A DNA stretch of 64,000 bases, from positions 10,464,501 through 10,528,500 of the forward strand of contig CP136892.1 of assembly GCA_034359265.1 (NCBI GenBank), given 5' to 3'. This stretch comes from Canna indica. Taxonomy: Eukaryota > Streptophyta > Magnoliopsida > Zingiberales > Cannaceae. The translations under genes and the position numbers were made by a program. Under the pieces are notes generated by a model that did not search any database, had not been told where the DNA came from, and saw only the letters and a program-made list of their open reading frames with translations. Positions 47,752 to 59,000 of this stretch are shown piece after piece (within the stretch, counting starts at the first letter, position 1; each line of letters begins with the position of its first letter).

Positions 47752-48498
47752 GGAACCAAATTGAAGAATAATGCTTCAGAAAAGAGATAGAATATCTAAT
47801 TAATTTGTTTGAGAGCCACACAAGATGGTGTAGAGGATAGACAGCAAGAACCGCATTGCTGTGTGTAAAGTGGGGAATCAAATTGAAGTTCAAGAACCTT
47901 TTTTTTTTCATTTTGGTCTCTCTGCAGTCAGAGCAGTGATAGTTCACTTGACGCAATTGAAATCAGTTTAGCTAGATTCTGATATCATGCCTTTTTCATT
48001 TCCTTTTCTTTTGCACAATGGCAAGAAAGAATATATTACAAGAAAAATTATTACAAACCAACAAAAAATAGTAGAACGGCTGTATCACTACACAAGTATC
48101 AAGCCCACCAAGCCTACAACCTGAGCTAAGTATAATTAGACAAATAAAATTCACAGCATATCAGGTATCCAAAAATCATGAAGAAAGTAGCCTACATCAA
48201 TTCCTTATTTGTCTTTTGTTGGTGCCCCTTGTAGACCTTTCCTTTCCTCACCGCTCATGATGACATTTGCAAAACTATTTGGTCTCGAGGGCTCTCCGTC
48301 GTCATTCGTTTGTAGGTGTAGAGTGGAGGCAACCGTATCGATTTCGCATAGCAACTGGTTGTGAAGCATGAGTTCACTCTAGCCGGACGAATCTTGATCA
48401 ACCGAAATACAAGTTTGGACAATCGAGCTTCAACCAAACAAGGAGATTAAAGCTACTTTGAAATTTCAGCCCCCTTCTTTAGTTGTTTGTTCCTTGGG
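47750..48498. other. 5' flank of the RADIALIS-like gene
   Basis: Presumed promoter for the - strand gene in its first part; I could not fix a TATA box. See the separate entry for a possible exon remnant at 48,205-48,378. Confidence 0.35.
48205..48378 (-). pseudogene. Possible C-terminal exon remnant, unidentified
   Basis: One frame is open for 57 codons to a TAA at 48,205. It has protein-like composition (LLCEIDTVASTLHLQTNDDG, EEPSRPNSFANVI-like continuation and a GEERKGLQGAPTKDK tail). I do not recognise the family. It is preceded by a stop, with no clear splice acceptor seen. It could be chance or a fragment of a lost gene. Confidence 0.2.
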
Positions 48499-48506
48499 AA
48501 TTCACG

Positions 48507-48758
48507 CAGGGGCGGAGGCACATTATTGGGAGGGGGGGGGCAACTGCTAGTCATTTTGCCCCCCTCAAAATTAAAAATTTTCTACTTATAAGATGAAAAG
48601 TCACTTTACTCCCACAAATTAAAGATTTTCCCTCCAACCAAGATCCTTAACCCCAATTGGCCGTTGGAGCAGTTGCCTACCTTGATCTTTAAGATCTTGA
48701 TTATTTGATGATATAATAGAGTCTGCCCCCCTTATTCTAATTTCTGGCTCCGCCACTG
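48507..48758. mobile_element. hAT-type MITE with near-perfect 8-bp target duplication
   Basis: The ends CAGGGGCGGAGGCA and TGGCTCCGCCACTG are imperfect inverted repeats of the common plant hAT type (CAGTGGCGGA). The flanks AATTCACG (48,499-48,506) and AATTCATG (48,759-48,766) match at 7 of 8. The interior has a G run (48,530-48,540) and CCCCC blocks and no coding capacity. Confidence 0.92.
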
Positions 48759-48766
48759 AATTCATG

Positions 48767-49730
48767 TTTGTCGACGCAAGTGGATGGGAACTCAGTTTTT
48801 CGATGCTGTTTTGCTAACCAGGACTCTAATATATGTATATATATGTAATCGCTCTTTTTGTACTCTCATTTTTCTGTATAGGGGTATCATTTGAGTCATC
48901 TTTAATTATCCACCACTTAATTATGTGAAAGAAGAAGATCATCTTTGCTTGAAATGAACCTCCATTGAACCTGGAATGAACAAAATAATCACATCCTTCC
49001 ATAAAACTTTCCTCCTGCGGAGACTAGCTGTCCCCTCCTATCAAACACTTGTGGATTTATTTTATCTTAGTAGTGATTACAATTTTCCAGTAGCTGTGGA
49101 CATGACTTGTTCAGTTTTCTACTGTGCTTGTGACTTATGTATTAAGCAAAACTTAGATACTTCAAGGAATGGAATGAAATTCTAATCCTGAATCTTTGCA
49201 TTGAGATAAATTAGTTTTCCATCTCTTTCTAGGAAAGTTGTGGTGTGGATTAGGATTGGGACGATACCCCCCTCCTTTCATCTACTTTGTTGGAACTACT
49301 TTACTTTCTTCTCTTGGGAAATCCATGAGTTGCAACACCGAGCAGATTTGATGTCAAGATAAGTGGGGCATATAATTGAAGGATCAAGATGTCATTGTTC
49401 ATCTTGTAAAGAGAGGGTACTTATGCCCAACTTATTCCTTGCTTTGAGACTCTTGGGTTGGTTCTTCTTTGATGCTTTAATTGTTCCAAAATTCTATGTT
49501 CTGGTAGCCATAAATGAGGTGTGAAGTTCTGGTTCTTGAGCAGATATTATTCCAATAATTAACTTGGCATGAGTTAAGTGTGCCCAAACCAATTTGAGTT
49601 AATTTTAGACGTCCATCAATTAAATTTCATAGCATATATTGCAAGTAATCATTTGGAGCAAACTCGGAGGAAAAAATAATCATTTGATCAGCAAAGTTAG
49701 ATCATATCAGCTTCATATCCCAACTTTTTT
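48767..49730. other. Intergenic
   Basis: No recognisable gene. A 69-codon open frame at 48,976-49,185 has no family resemblance or context and is not called. Confidence 0.35.
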
Positions 49731-49965
49731 AATTTTTTTTTTTTTTTTTGAAAGAAAGCAACTTGCATTAATATTCAAGAAACATGAATATGTAGAGTAC
49801 AAGTGAGGAGAGGGGGATTTAAAAAACCCAAAAAATAAAACCTAGAAAAACAACCGCCAAACCGTGGAGCCGGACAACCTAAACGCCCGGGAAGCTCACA
49901 CAATATTACAATGAGCAAAATCGAAGCATGCCGGACACCACCAACTGAACACCATGAACTTTTTT
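49731..49965 (-). mobile_element. 5'-truncated LINE tail
   Basis: A poly-T run (49,733-49,750) is followed by GAAAGAAAGCAACTTGCATT and ATATTCAAGAA. This resembles the 3' end of the LINE at 39,494 (poly-T, then GAGCAAAAGAAACC and ATATATTCAAGA). It is therefore the 3' untranslated end of an L1-type element on the - strand, cut off after about 200 bp, as LINE insertions often are. Confidence 0.65.
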
Positions 49966-50744
49966 ACCCTTTTGCAAATGCTTTTCAATCCTACTGATAT
50001 TTTCCCTTTGCATTTTTGCATATCAGAAGTAGGATTTGAAAGTTGTATGATCTAAGTAAGCAGTCAAATAATTAATTAGTACTCGACCAAAATCTGAAAA
50101 TCTATGAATCAAATTGAAATTTAGAAAAAAATAGTAAGAAGCTAGCTAGCTAGATATGTTGATAAAAAGGAAAAAAACTGAAATTACAATGCCACTACGA
50201 AATTATCATTATTATATTTCATTAAAGGGTTAATTACATATATAATATATCTCAATTTTCAGATTTTTTCCAAATTTATCCTAATATTTCATTATTACCG
50301 ATAATATACTTAAACTTTCCATTTATTTCAATACCATTCTACTATCAAACAAATGTGAAATAAATCGTTTGGACAATGATATGACAATGCTGAAGTGTCA
50401 CGTTAAAATCTCTCAATATAATAAAAAAGTTTTAAAAATATCACGTCATCTCTTATAAGATTAACTACATAATATATCTCGAGTATTATGGTTTTTTAAA
50501 ATCTATCTCGGCATTTTTTTTATTAAATTTTAGGTTGAGGTAGCCACCGAACTTTCTAGATAAGATGCCCAACACCTTTCTCAATATAACTTATTAACTT
50601 TAGGCATTGCACCCATGCTATATGATTCAAGCATAATATGTTTTCTTAGGGAATGAGAGGGTATCAGACCATGACCAACTATATATATATATTAAATGAA
50701 TAAATAAATAATAGAAGCAGAATCTATATGTTACTTGAAGATAA
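49966..50744. other. AT-rich intergenic DNA with MITE-like fragment
   Basis: 50,222-50,530 begins AAAGGGTTAATTACATATAT, like the ends of the Mutator-like MITEs here, and contains two similar sub-units (ATAATATATCTC), but no inverted partner was found. No gene. Confidence 0.35.
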
Positions 50745-51302
50745 AAGGGTAATTATCTGAATATATCATAAACTATGAACTTTGTCTTAAATCTATCATA
50801 AACTTTGACTTCTTCAAATTGCATCCTCAACTATCAGATTTGTATAAATTGCATCCCTCCGTCAAAATTCCGTCAGCTACCCCATTAACCGTGTGACGTG
50901 GCATGCACATGTGGATTAAAAAAATATTTTTTATTTAAAATTAATTAAAAAAATTATTATTTTCAAAAATTATTTATTAGTATATACTATCCTGCCACGT
51001 AGACACCCAACTAATGTGGCCCCCACTATTTCTGACTTTGACCTTTGCCTACGACGCTCTCCTTTGTCGTCACAAATTAATCAACACTCCTCCTCCGCCC
51101 CTGTCACCGCCGCCGCGACCTCCTCCTCCTCCATGCTTTCGCCCCTGCCGCCGTCGTCGTCATCGCCTCAGGTTCATGACGCCCACGCCGACCATGAGGG
51201 AGGCAACGAAGACGAGGCCGTCATTGGCAACGAGCAATGCGGCGCGGAGCCACTGAGCTCGCTCCTTGTAGTCGACGTCGTCAGCAGCATCGGCTTCATC
51301 AG

Positions 51303-51910
51303 GCTTATCATAACATTGTTGAGTGACCCAAAATGCAGCACTTTCTTCACTTCCCCCACGTCGTGTTTCGCCATGAGATCGCGGACGTCGGCCACCATTT
51401 GCTCCCCGACCAGCCTCCAGTGCTCACCGAACGCGGCAATCCTCCGCGGGCTAAACAGGTAGGTGGAGGAGATCCTCCGTAGGTTTCTCCAGTACTCGCG
51501 GAAGGGGGCGAAGCCCATGGCGTGATGGAAGAGAAGCTCGTAGGCGGTCTCCTTGATAGGGCGGTCAGCGAAGGTCGAACTGTTGAGGATCTCCTTTGCC
51601 ATGTCAGGGTGGCTCGACACGACGAACCGGGTGAAGCCGATGGAGAATGCCATTAAGTCAACGACGTTGAGTGAGTGGGCGAGCCCCGTGAGCACGCGGT
51701 GGGCGGCGGAGCTGGGAGACGAAGCCCGACAGGCCCGGAATGGAGCGGACGTGGGTGCCCACACGAGACCGCCGAGGAAGACGAAGTAGATCGCCGGGGA
51801 AGAACTAGAGGACAGAGAAGGTAGTGAGGGCCACGAGGAGGATGAGGGAGAGGGCTGTGCGGGGGAGCAAGAGGAGGAGGAGGAGTGATGTCCAACTTGG
51901 GCGTCGACAT
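51303..51910 (-). pseudogene. Captured CYP78-like cytochrome P450 fragment
   Basis: Reading leftwards from 51,776 the frame carries the N-terminal third of a plant P450 of the CYP78 type: AHRVLTGLAHS, LMAFSIGFTRFVVSSHPDMA, EILNSSTFADRPIKETAYEL, GFAPFREYWRNLRRISSTYL, FSPRRIAAFGEHW and FGSLNNVMIS near 51,310. A Leu-rich stretch like the membrane anchor is present in another frame at about 51,780-51,900, so there is at least one frameshift. After SLNNVMIS the homology is lost. The I-helix, ExxR and heme-binding cysteine parts are absent, so no enzyme can be made. CYP78 proteins act in organ size control (family knowledge); here it is captured DNA. Confidence 0.85.
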
Positions 51911-51973
51911 CGTCGGCGTAGGTGAAAGATGAAGTCTTTCGACGAAGTGGAGGGATGAGAAACTCACAGCGAT

Positions 51974-52013
<40 letters not shown>
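51974..52013. repeat. (GT)n(GA)n compound microsatellite
   Basis: About nine GT units followed by about ten GA units, inside the captured region of the Pack-MULE, probably from the P450 leader. Confidence 0.95.
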
Positions 52014-52222
52014 GAAGAGGATGAGATGATTTGTATGAGGCGGCAGGCTTGCTACGCTCGTGGTGGACGCAGGCGTCGATGATTTGGTGGGGGAGATGCA
52101 TACGTGGACGCGGACGACAGACTTGCTGAACAAGAAAGAAGAAGAAGACAAAGGTCAAAGGTCAAAGGAATAGTGTGGGTCATATTAGTTGAGTGTCCAC
52201 GTGGTAGAAGGGTATATACTAA

Positions 52223-52556
52223 GGCCTCGTTTGCTTTGATGGATTAATGAGGTGGATTGGATTTTAAAATCCAATCTATTGTTTGCTGCAGCAATGGATA
52301 TGAATCGGATCAGATATTGGATAGATTTATTTTGACCCAAATACACCACTGGTCTGATTTAGAAATTCTAGGGAGGGGGTGGGTTTAGGGCCCAAATCTA
52401 TAGTATATGAATTTTCATATCCTATTCATGCTTTTTATCCTATGTCAAAATAAATATATGATAGGATTTCAAGAAATTCTCTTAGATTTCTATTCAATCA
52501 TTATCTATCTTAAATCATATCTCATCCAAATCATATCCTGCAAAGCAAACATGACC
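52223..52556. mobile_element. Tourist-type (PIF/Harbinger) MITE inside the Pack-MULE TIR
   Basis: The ends GGCCTCGTTTGCTTTG and CAAAGCAAACATGACC are imperfect 16-bp inverted repeats. The flanks are TAA on both sides (52,220-52,222 and 52,557-52,559), the 3-bp TWA target of this superfamily. It is 334 bp, without coding, and interrupts the right TIR of the Pack-MULE. Confidence 0.9.
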
Positions 52557-52781
52557 TAATAGATTTGATGCACATGAACATCAAATAACTTTTGAAAAAG
52601 GTAAATTTTTAATTAAAATTTAAATAATAATAATAATTTTTAATACACATGTACATGTCACGTCACAGGATTAACGCTGACGGAATTTTGACGGAAGAAT
52701 GCAATTGATACAAATCTGATAATTCATGATACAATTTGAGATAAAATTTATAATTCAAAATATATTAAAGTAATTACCCTT

Positions 52782-53656
52782 AATTTAATATCAAAATTTT
52801 AACCATTTACATCTACTTTTGTGAGCATTCAAATCAGCAGTGGAGCACTAGTTCACTTTCCCAAGGTGTGGCATGTTCCAATCCTTGAAAAGTGATTCAC
52901 TAGACTTGAAATTGTAACCAGGAGTACAGCAAATCCTACAAACATGAGCTGACAGACATTGGCAGGAAAGTTTACTAAATGGTCCTTGCATTAGATATTC
53001 TATGTTCCGATTGTCCACTTCAATAAAGCAAATTCTGAGGCTGCAACAGTAACTCAGTAAGAGGTACAAGGTCTCCTTCCACTCAGCTTGTAGCTTGTGT
53101 CCAAGTTGCATATATTGGGGTCAATGAAATTGCAAGATCAACATTTCATTGTAGTGATCATATCTATTGTGTAAGTTTTATATTTTTACAAGGAATCGTG
53201 CCACATCAGAAAAAAAAAAAAATTCAAAATTTTTGAAGGAATTGAATATATACAGATAAGTTTCCATAAAATTAAGTTTTGTGTATGTTATGCCTTCAAG
53301 CTAAAGCTTTGGTGCATTTTGATGGTTTGTTCCTGTGAGGCAAATTTTTTATTGTTTTGTTTGGACCAAACTTAATAATAGAAAACTATGAGATCTACTT
53401 ATTTTTATGATTTTGTTTGTTGTTGTGCGATTAAATACCATAGTCAACAATATATTGAATATTTTATTGGTTAATAAAACTTGATGGACGTATTGTTATC
53501 GACTTCAACTTAAGTATTTTAATTAGGTCGGTGAAACAAAATATCGAGCGGATTAATTTGATATGTCAATTATCATATCGAGCAGATTGTAACAAAATGA
53601 TATCAAAGCATGATCTAGTCCTAAGCACGATGAGAGAATATATATGATAAAGAGCT
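52782..53656. other. Intergenic, no supported gene
   Basis: An 87-codon open frame on the - strand at 52,848-53,111 contains many Cys (CQCLSAHVCRICC) but I recognise no family, and no splice or promoter context supports it. The rest is AT-rich. Confidence 0.3.
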
Positions 53657-53664
53657 ATCCAAAG

Positions 53665-54135
53665 TAGGGGGCGACGAAAATAGGCACGACACGATAGCAC
53701 GACACGATAACTACGGGCCATGTTAGAAAATTTAGCCTGATAAGCTTAATTATCAGTCAGGTCGGGACGATACGATAATATTACGGGCCGACGTGGGCCG
53801 GCTCTTATCATGCCAGGTCGGCCCGTTTGGTCCGGTAAGTATTAAAAAAATATATGATTGACTTATTTTGTTATTTTATTAAGCAAATGATGTTTGATTT
53901 GAACATCATTTTGAATGAGGACAAAAATATGATTATGTGAATGAGGATAAAAATATAATTCTATCCTCCTTGACTCTGTGAAATCTATGAATGCGGATAA
54001 AAAATATAATTCTGTGAAATTATGCGGGTTCGTGGGCCGTGCTGGACAGGGAATTTTCGACCCACGGAGTTAGCGAGCCGGCCCAGCCGAACACGCTACC
54101 TTATCGTGCCGGGTCGACTCGTTTTGCCACCTCTA
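53665..54135. mobile_element. hAT-type MITE, same family as at 34,061
   Basis: The ends TAGGGGGCGACGAAAA and TTTTGCCACCTCTA are inverted with mismatches. The flanks ATCCAAAG (53,657-53,664) and ATCCAGAG (54,136-54,143) match at 7 of 8. The terminal zones are rich in GGCACGACACGATA and GGGCCG words, as in the MITE starting at 34,061. The middle is AT-rich. No coding. Confidence 0.85.
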
Positions 54136-54143
54136 ATCCAGAG

Positions 54144-55138
54144 ATTGATTGGTGTCACTGAGTACTAGGCTAAACCTCACATGGCACCGATTTGGATGCG
54201 ATTCTAGACTATTTATTAGGCTTGAGTTGGGTCTTGATGATGACGCCAAGATATAAGTGTGAGAGATTATAGTATCTTGGTTTAATTTCACATTGAAAAA
54301 ATATTAGATATTGTGTTGATTTATATATATATTAGATTTTATTTTATTTTTTACAATTTTTTTTTTGAAAAAAAAAGCATTCTTTCACTTGTTTTTTTAA
54401 AAAAATCAGGTCTATAGTTTTCAAGGGTATAGAACACTTTTAAAAAGTATGTTTTTTACTTAATGTTATAACCATAAAATAATTTTTGGACTGCAATTAT
54501 GAAGGAAGCCCTTATAAAACAACCACTTAAGCTAGAAGAGATAGTACAATTGCCTTGGGCAGGGATGATAAATTAAACCCATCAACTCAACTGTCATTAT
54601 AAGATATTTAGCTTGCAAATGAAAAGGGGGTTGAGAATCCTAGCAAAAGGACTGCCAAATGGATACCATTTGTGTGGTTTATGGATCAATCACAAGGGCT
54701 AGGGCCAATTATTGATCATTTGCTTGGTAGAGAAGTGTCCATCTATGAAGTTTCTTTTTGGTTATGTCATGCATTAATTAATCAATTCTCATAAAGATGC
54801 TGCTGGAGATAAGATATGAGTATCCTCATGATTAGGACTCTTAAAATTTTCTTTCTCTTATAAATAAAGTTTATATCTTTGTTAAGGATAAGATAAAGGT
54901 CCTTGTTCTTGTGAGTGCTAAAGAATTGACATCATTTGTGTTAACTATATATGGACGGGTAATCAATTCATGTTTTGTTGCTTGACAACCTTGAATATAT
55001 ATTTAAGTTGATTCCATGATTACTTTCAGACTTTGGATCCAAGCTAATTTTCAATGTAATATGCTTCTTCTTCTTTTTTTCCAGAAAACATATTATTATT
55101 TCTTAAGATATTTTATCACAAATACATCACATGCATAT
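54144..55138. other. AT-rich intergenic DNA
   Basis: No gene, repeat structure or regulatory site that I can support. Confidence 0.3.
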
Positions 55139-55794
55139 TGTTGGGAATGAAAGCTCACAATTTTCTGCTTACAAGAATATGAGAAGCAACAATATACACA
55201 AAATAATGACTAGTAAATAGCAAATGCTAAAATAACACAAGACACCAAAATTTTTAACATGGAAAATCCCCTCAATGTGAGAGGTAAAAACTACGGGACT
55301 TGACAGTCCAATCGGCAAGAATCTACTATGATTAATAGTTGTTTACAATCTCCAAGTTTCAGCCTTCAATGGTCACAAAAACCAACAGCAAGATCAAGCA
55401 ATAAACTTAACAAATATGAAGAGAAAAGATGAGAAACTTTTCAAAATAGAGCTGCTATTGCGACCACTAATTCTGGAGTTTGGAGAATTATTTCAACAAT
55501 CCTACCGTTCAGATTGAAGAACAAGTGTCCCGAATATGCTGACAAAATTTCAGCTCGATCGGACCACGGATGACCCTCCGATCATCAGTTTGATCAAAAC
55601 TGCACAAACCAAAAAACTGCAGCCGAGGGTGGACGAAATCCTCTGCCCTTCTTCTCCTTCTAAAAACTCTTAACCCTCAAAATTGATTCTTAATCTAGCC
55701 CTAAACATTCACCACCCATAAGTGAGAATAACCATTGAGCTTGAACATGATTTTTAGGCATTTTCTCCACATAGGAAGGGAGCTCAACCCAACA
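55139..55794 (-). repeat. Copia 3' LTR
   Basis: Starts TGTTGGGAATG and ends CAACCCAACA; paired with 60,200-60,857. Confidence 0.95.
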
Positions 55795-55796
55795 AA

Positions 55797-55806
55797 TCTT
55801 CCCCTC
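55797..55806 (-). other. Copia polypurine tract
   Basis: The - strand reads GAGGGGAAGA immediately before the 3' LTR, the priming site for plus-strand DNA synthesis in this element. Confidence 0.85.
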
Positions 55807-56029
55807 ACGACTATGTGGAGGTAACTGCTAATCCAATGATTAAGAAACAAGCTTTAAACTTTCATCTTGGCAAAGATTTTATCATCATATCTAAACCATT
55901 CTCATCAATGTGAACCTTTTCAAGTTCCAACAACTTAACATCCAAAACATCACGTATCCAATGATCACATCAATGTGTTTGGACCTCGAATGAAAAATTG
56001 TGTTTTTACCAAGATGTATAGCACTTTGA

Positions 56030-59000
56030 CTATCTCAAAATAACACATCTCTCTTGAGTAAAGCCAAGCTCTTGCAAGAACTTTTTTGTCCAAAGCATCT
56101 CCTTGCATGCTTCAGTAATAGCAATAAACTCAGCCTTTGTAGTAGACAAAGCGACACACTTTTGTAACTTAGATTGCCAAGCTACAGCGCCACCTCCAAA
56201 TGTGATCATATAGCCTGAGGTAGACCTTCTGGAGTCAACATCTCCTGCCATGTCCGAGTCAGTATAGCCAACTAGAATGAGCTTCTCATTTTCAAAACAT
56301 AACTTCAAGCTAGAAGTACCATAAAGATATTTCATAATCCACTTCACTGCATTCCAGTGCTCTCTTCCCGAGTTTGTAAGAAAACGACTAACACTACCAA
56401 CAACATGAGCTATGTTCGGTCTAGTGCACACCATATAACATACATCAAACTACCCACGGCTGAAGCATATAGAACTCTCTCCATGTATTTCTTCTCATAT
56501 TCATTTGATGGACTCTGCTTGCAACTCAATTTGAAGTGTGTAGCAAGAGGAGTGTTAACAGCCTTATCTTTCTCCATCTGAAACATTTGCAGCACCGTTC
56601 ACTACAACACAATTGACCTATAGAGACATAAAATTAGAGATAAAATATATTTTTATTTCTAAATCTTCATATTTAGATACTAATAGACACAAAATTTGCT
56701 CATAATTAGCCTTTAAAAATCTATATAAATAACAACAATAGAGTCACTTAATTGATTTGACTCTAAGCTATAGAAACACCAACAACAGAATTACTTAATT
56801 GATTTGACTCTAAAGCTATCTTTAGAGGCTAATTAGGGATAAATTTTGTGTTTATTAGTCTCTAAATGTGAAGATTTAGAAACAAAAATCTAATTTATCT
56901 CTAATTATGTGCCTCTATAGGTCAGTTGTATTGTAGTAGTTTCAATGTATTTCTTTTGTGACAGCCAAAGTTTCTTCGCCTTTCTATCACAGATGATTCT
57001 TATACCAAGAATTTGCTTTGCTAGTCCGAGATCCTTCATTGCAAATGACATCCCAAGTTGCTTTTTCAGTTAACATGTCAATCCTAAAAGCATTTTGACC
57101 AATAATAAGCATGTCATCAACATATAACAGAAGGATAATAAAATTATCAAACTATTTAGCAAAGACACAATGATCACAAGTAGTCTTCTTGTAGCCTTGC
57201 TCTCCCACAACAGACTCAAACTTCTTATACCATTGCCTTAGAGCTTGCTTCAAGCCATATAAGCTTTTCTTCAGTTTGCAAACATGATCTTCTTTCCCTT
57301 TCACCTTGAAATCCTCTGGTTGTTCCATTTAAATTTTCTCCTCAAGATCACCATGGAGGAAAACAATTTTTACATCCATTTGCTCTATCTCTAAATCTAG
57401 ACTTGCAGCCAAACTCAAAATAGTCCTGATAGAAGACATCTTCACAACCGGTGAAAAAATCTCATCAAAATTAATCCATTTTTTCTGCCTAAAGCCTTTA
57501 CCACTAATCTGACCTTATACCTCGGAGATAAAGAATTTCCTTCATGTTTCTGTATGTCCACCTATTTTGCAAAGCTTTCTTGCCATTAGGCAATTTCACA
57601 AGTTCAAATGTTTGATTATCATACAATGACTATATCTCATCTTGCATTGCATCAACCCATTTTTGCCATAACCTCCTCATAACATTCAGGCTCTCCCGCA
57701 TCAGTCAAGGTCACATATTCATCAGAAGAATACCTTGTTGAAGGTCGTCTCTCTCTAGTAGACCTCCTGGGTTGGACAACTACTGGATATGCAGGTATCT
57801 CCTGTTGCTGATCAACAACATCATCACTTGGAACATCTAAATGATCTGCTGGTCATCAGGAACCCAATGGTCATTTTGCTGCATATGATCTTGGGCATGA
57901 TTCTCTGCTAGTTCTGGTGTAGGCGATAGTTGAACTGGATCTATATTAGTTAAGTCACCACTCTTGTGAGATTCACTCTTCTGTGTCTTCTCAATGTCTT
58001 CAATAGTCTAGTCTTTTATAAATACTACATCTCAGCTTCTCCTAAGTTTCTTATCAATCGGATCATAAAACCTGTAGCCAAGCTCATCCCGACCATACCC
58101 AGTAAAGATGCACTGTTTGGTCTTTACATTCAACTTAGATCTTTCATCCTTTGGAACATGAACAAATGCTTTGCATCCAAAAACTCTCAAGTGATCATAA
58201 GAGATATTCTTGCCAAACCAAACATTATCTGGAACATCACTATCCAGAGCAACTGCAGGACTCAGATTAATTACATGCACTGCTGCATACAATGCTTCTC
58301 CCCAGAGCAACTGCATACAATGTTTCTCCCCAGAAGGATTTAGGTAGCTTAGCTTCAATAAGCATACACCTAACTCTCTCAATCAATGTCCTGTTCATCC
58401 TCTCTGCTAGACCATTCAGCTAAGGTGTTTTAAGAGATGTCTTTTCAAGCCTAATGCCTTGTTGTTTGCAATACTCATCAAATGGCCCACAATACTCACC
58501 ACCATTATCAGTATGAATGCATTTAAGCTTCTTGCCTGTTTGCCTTTCAACCAAAATTTGGAATTGTTTAAACTTCTCCAACACTTGGTTCTTTGTCTTC
58601 AAAGCATAAGCCCAAAGCTTCCATGAGTGATCATCAATAAATGTCACAAAATAGAGACAATCATCAAAAGACTTTTCTTTTAAAGGATCACAAACATCAG
58701 AGTGCACCAACTCTAGAAAATTTGATTTCCTTGATGGAGGATGCTTCTTGAAGGATAATTTTCTTTGTTTTCCAGCAATGCAATGAGAATATTTCTCCAA
58801 CTCTGCATTCTTTAAACCATAAAGTACATCTTTTTTAGCCAAATAATTGAATCCCTTTTCACTAATATGACTAAGCCTTCTATGCCACAAACTAGAAGCC
58901 TCTTTGCTCTCAATCACATTCACATTGTCTTTTAAAACTGTAGTTTGCATTACATACAGACTTGAAGTATTCTTTCCTCGAGTCACAACCAAACTGCTTT

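Larger units (their letters stand above)
50745..52781. mobile_element. Pack-MULE carrying a CYP78-type P450 fragment
   Basis: Inverted repeats of about 320 bp form both ends: 50,745-51,062, starting AAGGGTAATTATC, and 52,781 back to about 52,135, after subtracting the Tourist MITE. Matching phrases inside the arms include ATCAGATTTGTAT, CGTCAAAATTCCGTCAGC, AGTATATAC, CCACGT and TTTGACCTTTG. Between the arms lies GC-rich DNA encoding part of a cytochrome P450 on the - strand and no transposase. Long TIRs with a captured gene piece define a Pack-MULE. I could not recognise a 9-bp target duplication. Confidence 0.85.

Noticed and set aside
51016..51462. 148-codon + strand frame in the Pack-MULE
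   Set aside because: Antisense to the P450-like sequence, which has recognisable motifs.
52848..53111. 87-codon - strand frame with several Cys
   Set aside because: No recognisable family, no regular Cys spacing of a known zinc finger, and no gene context.
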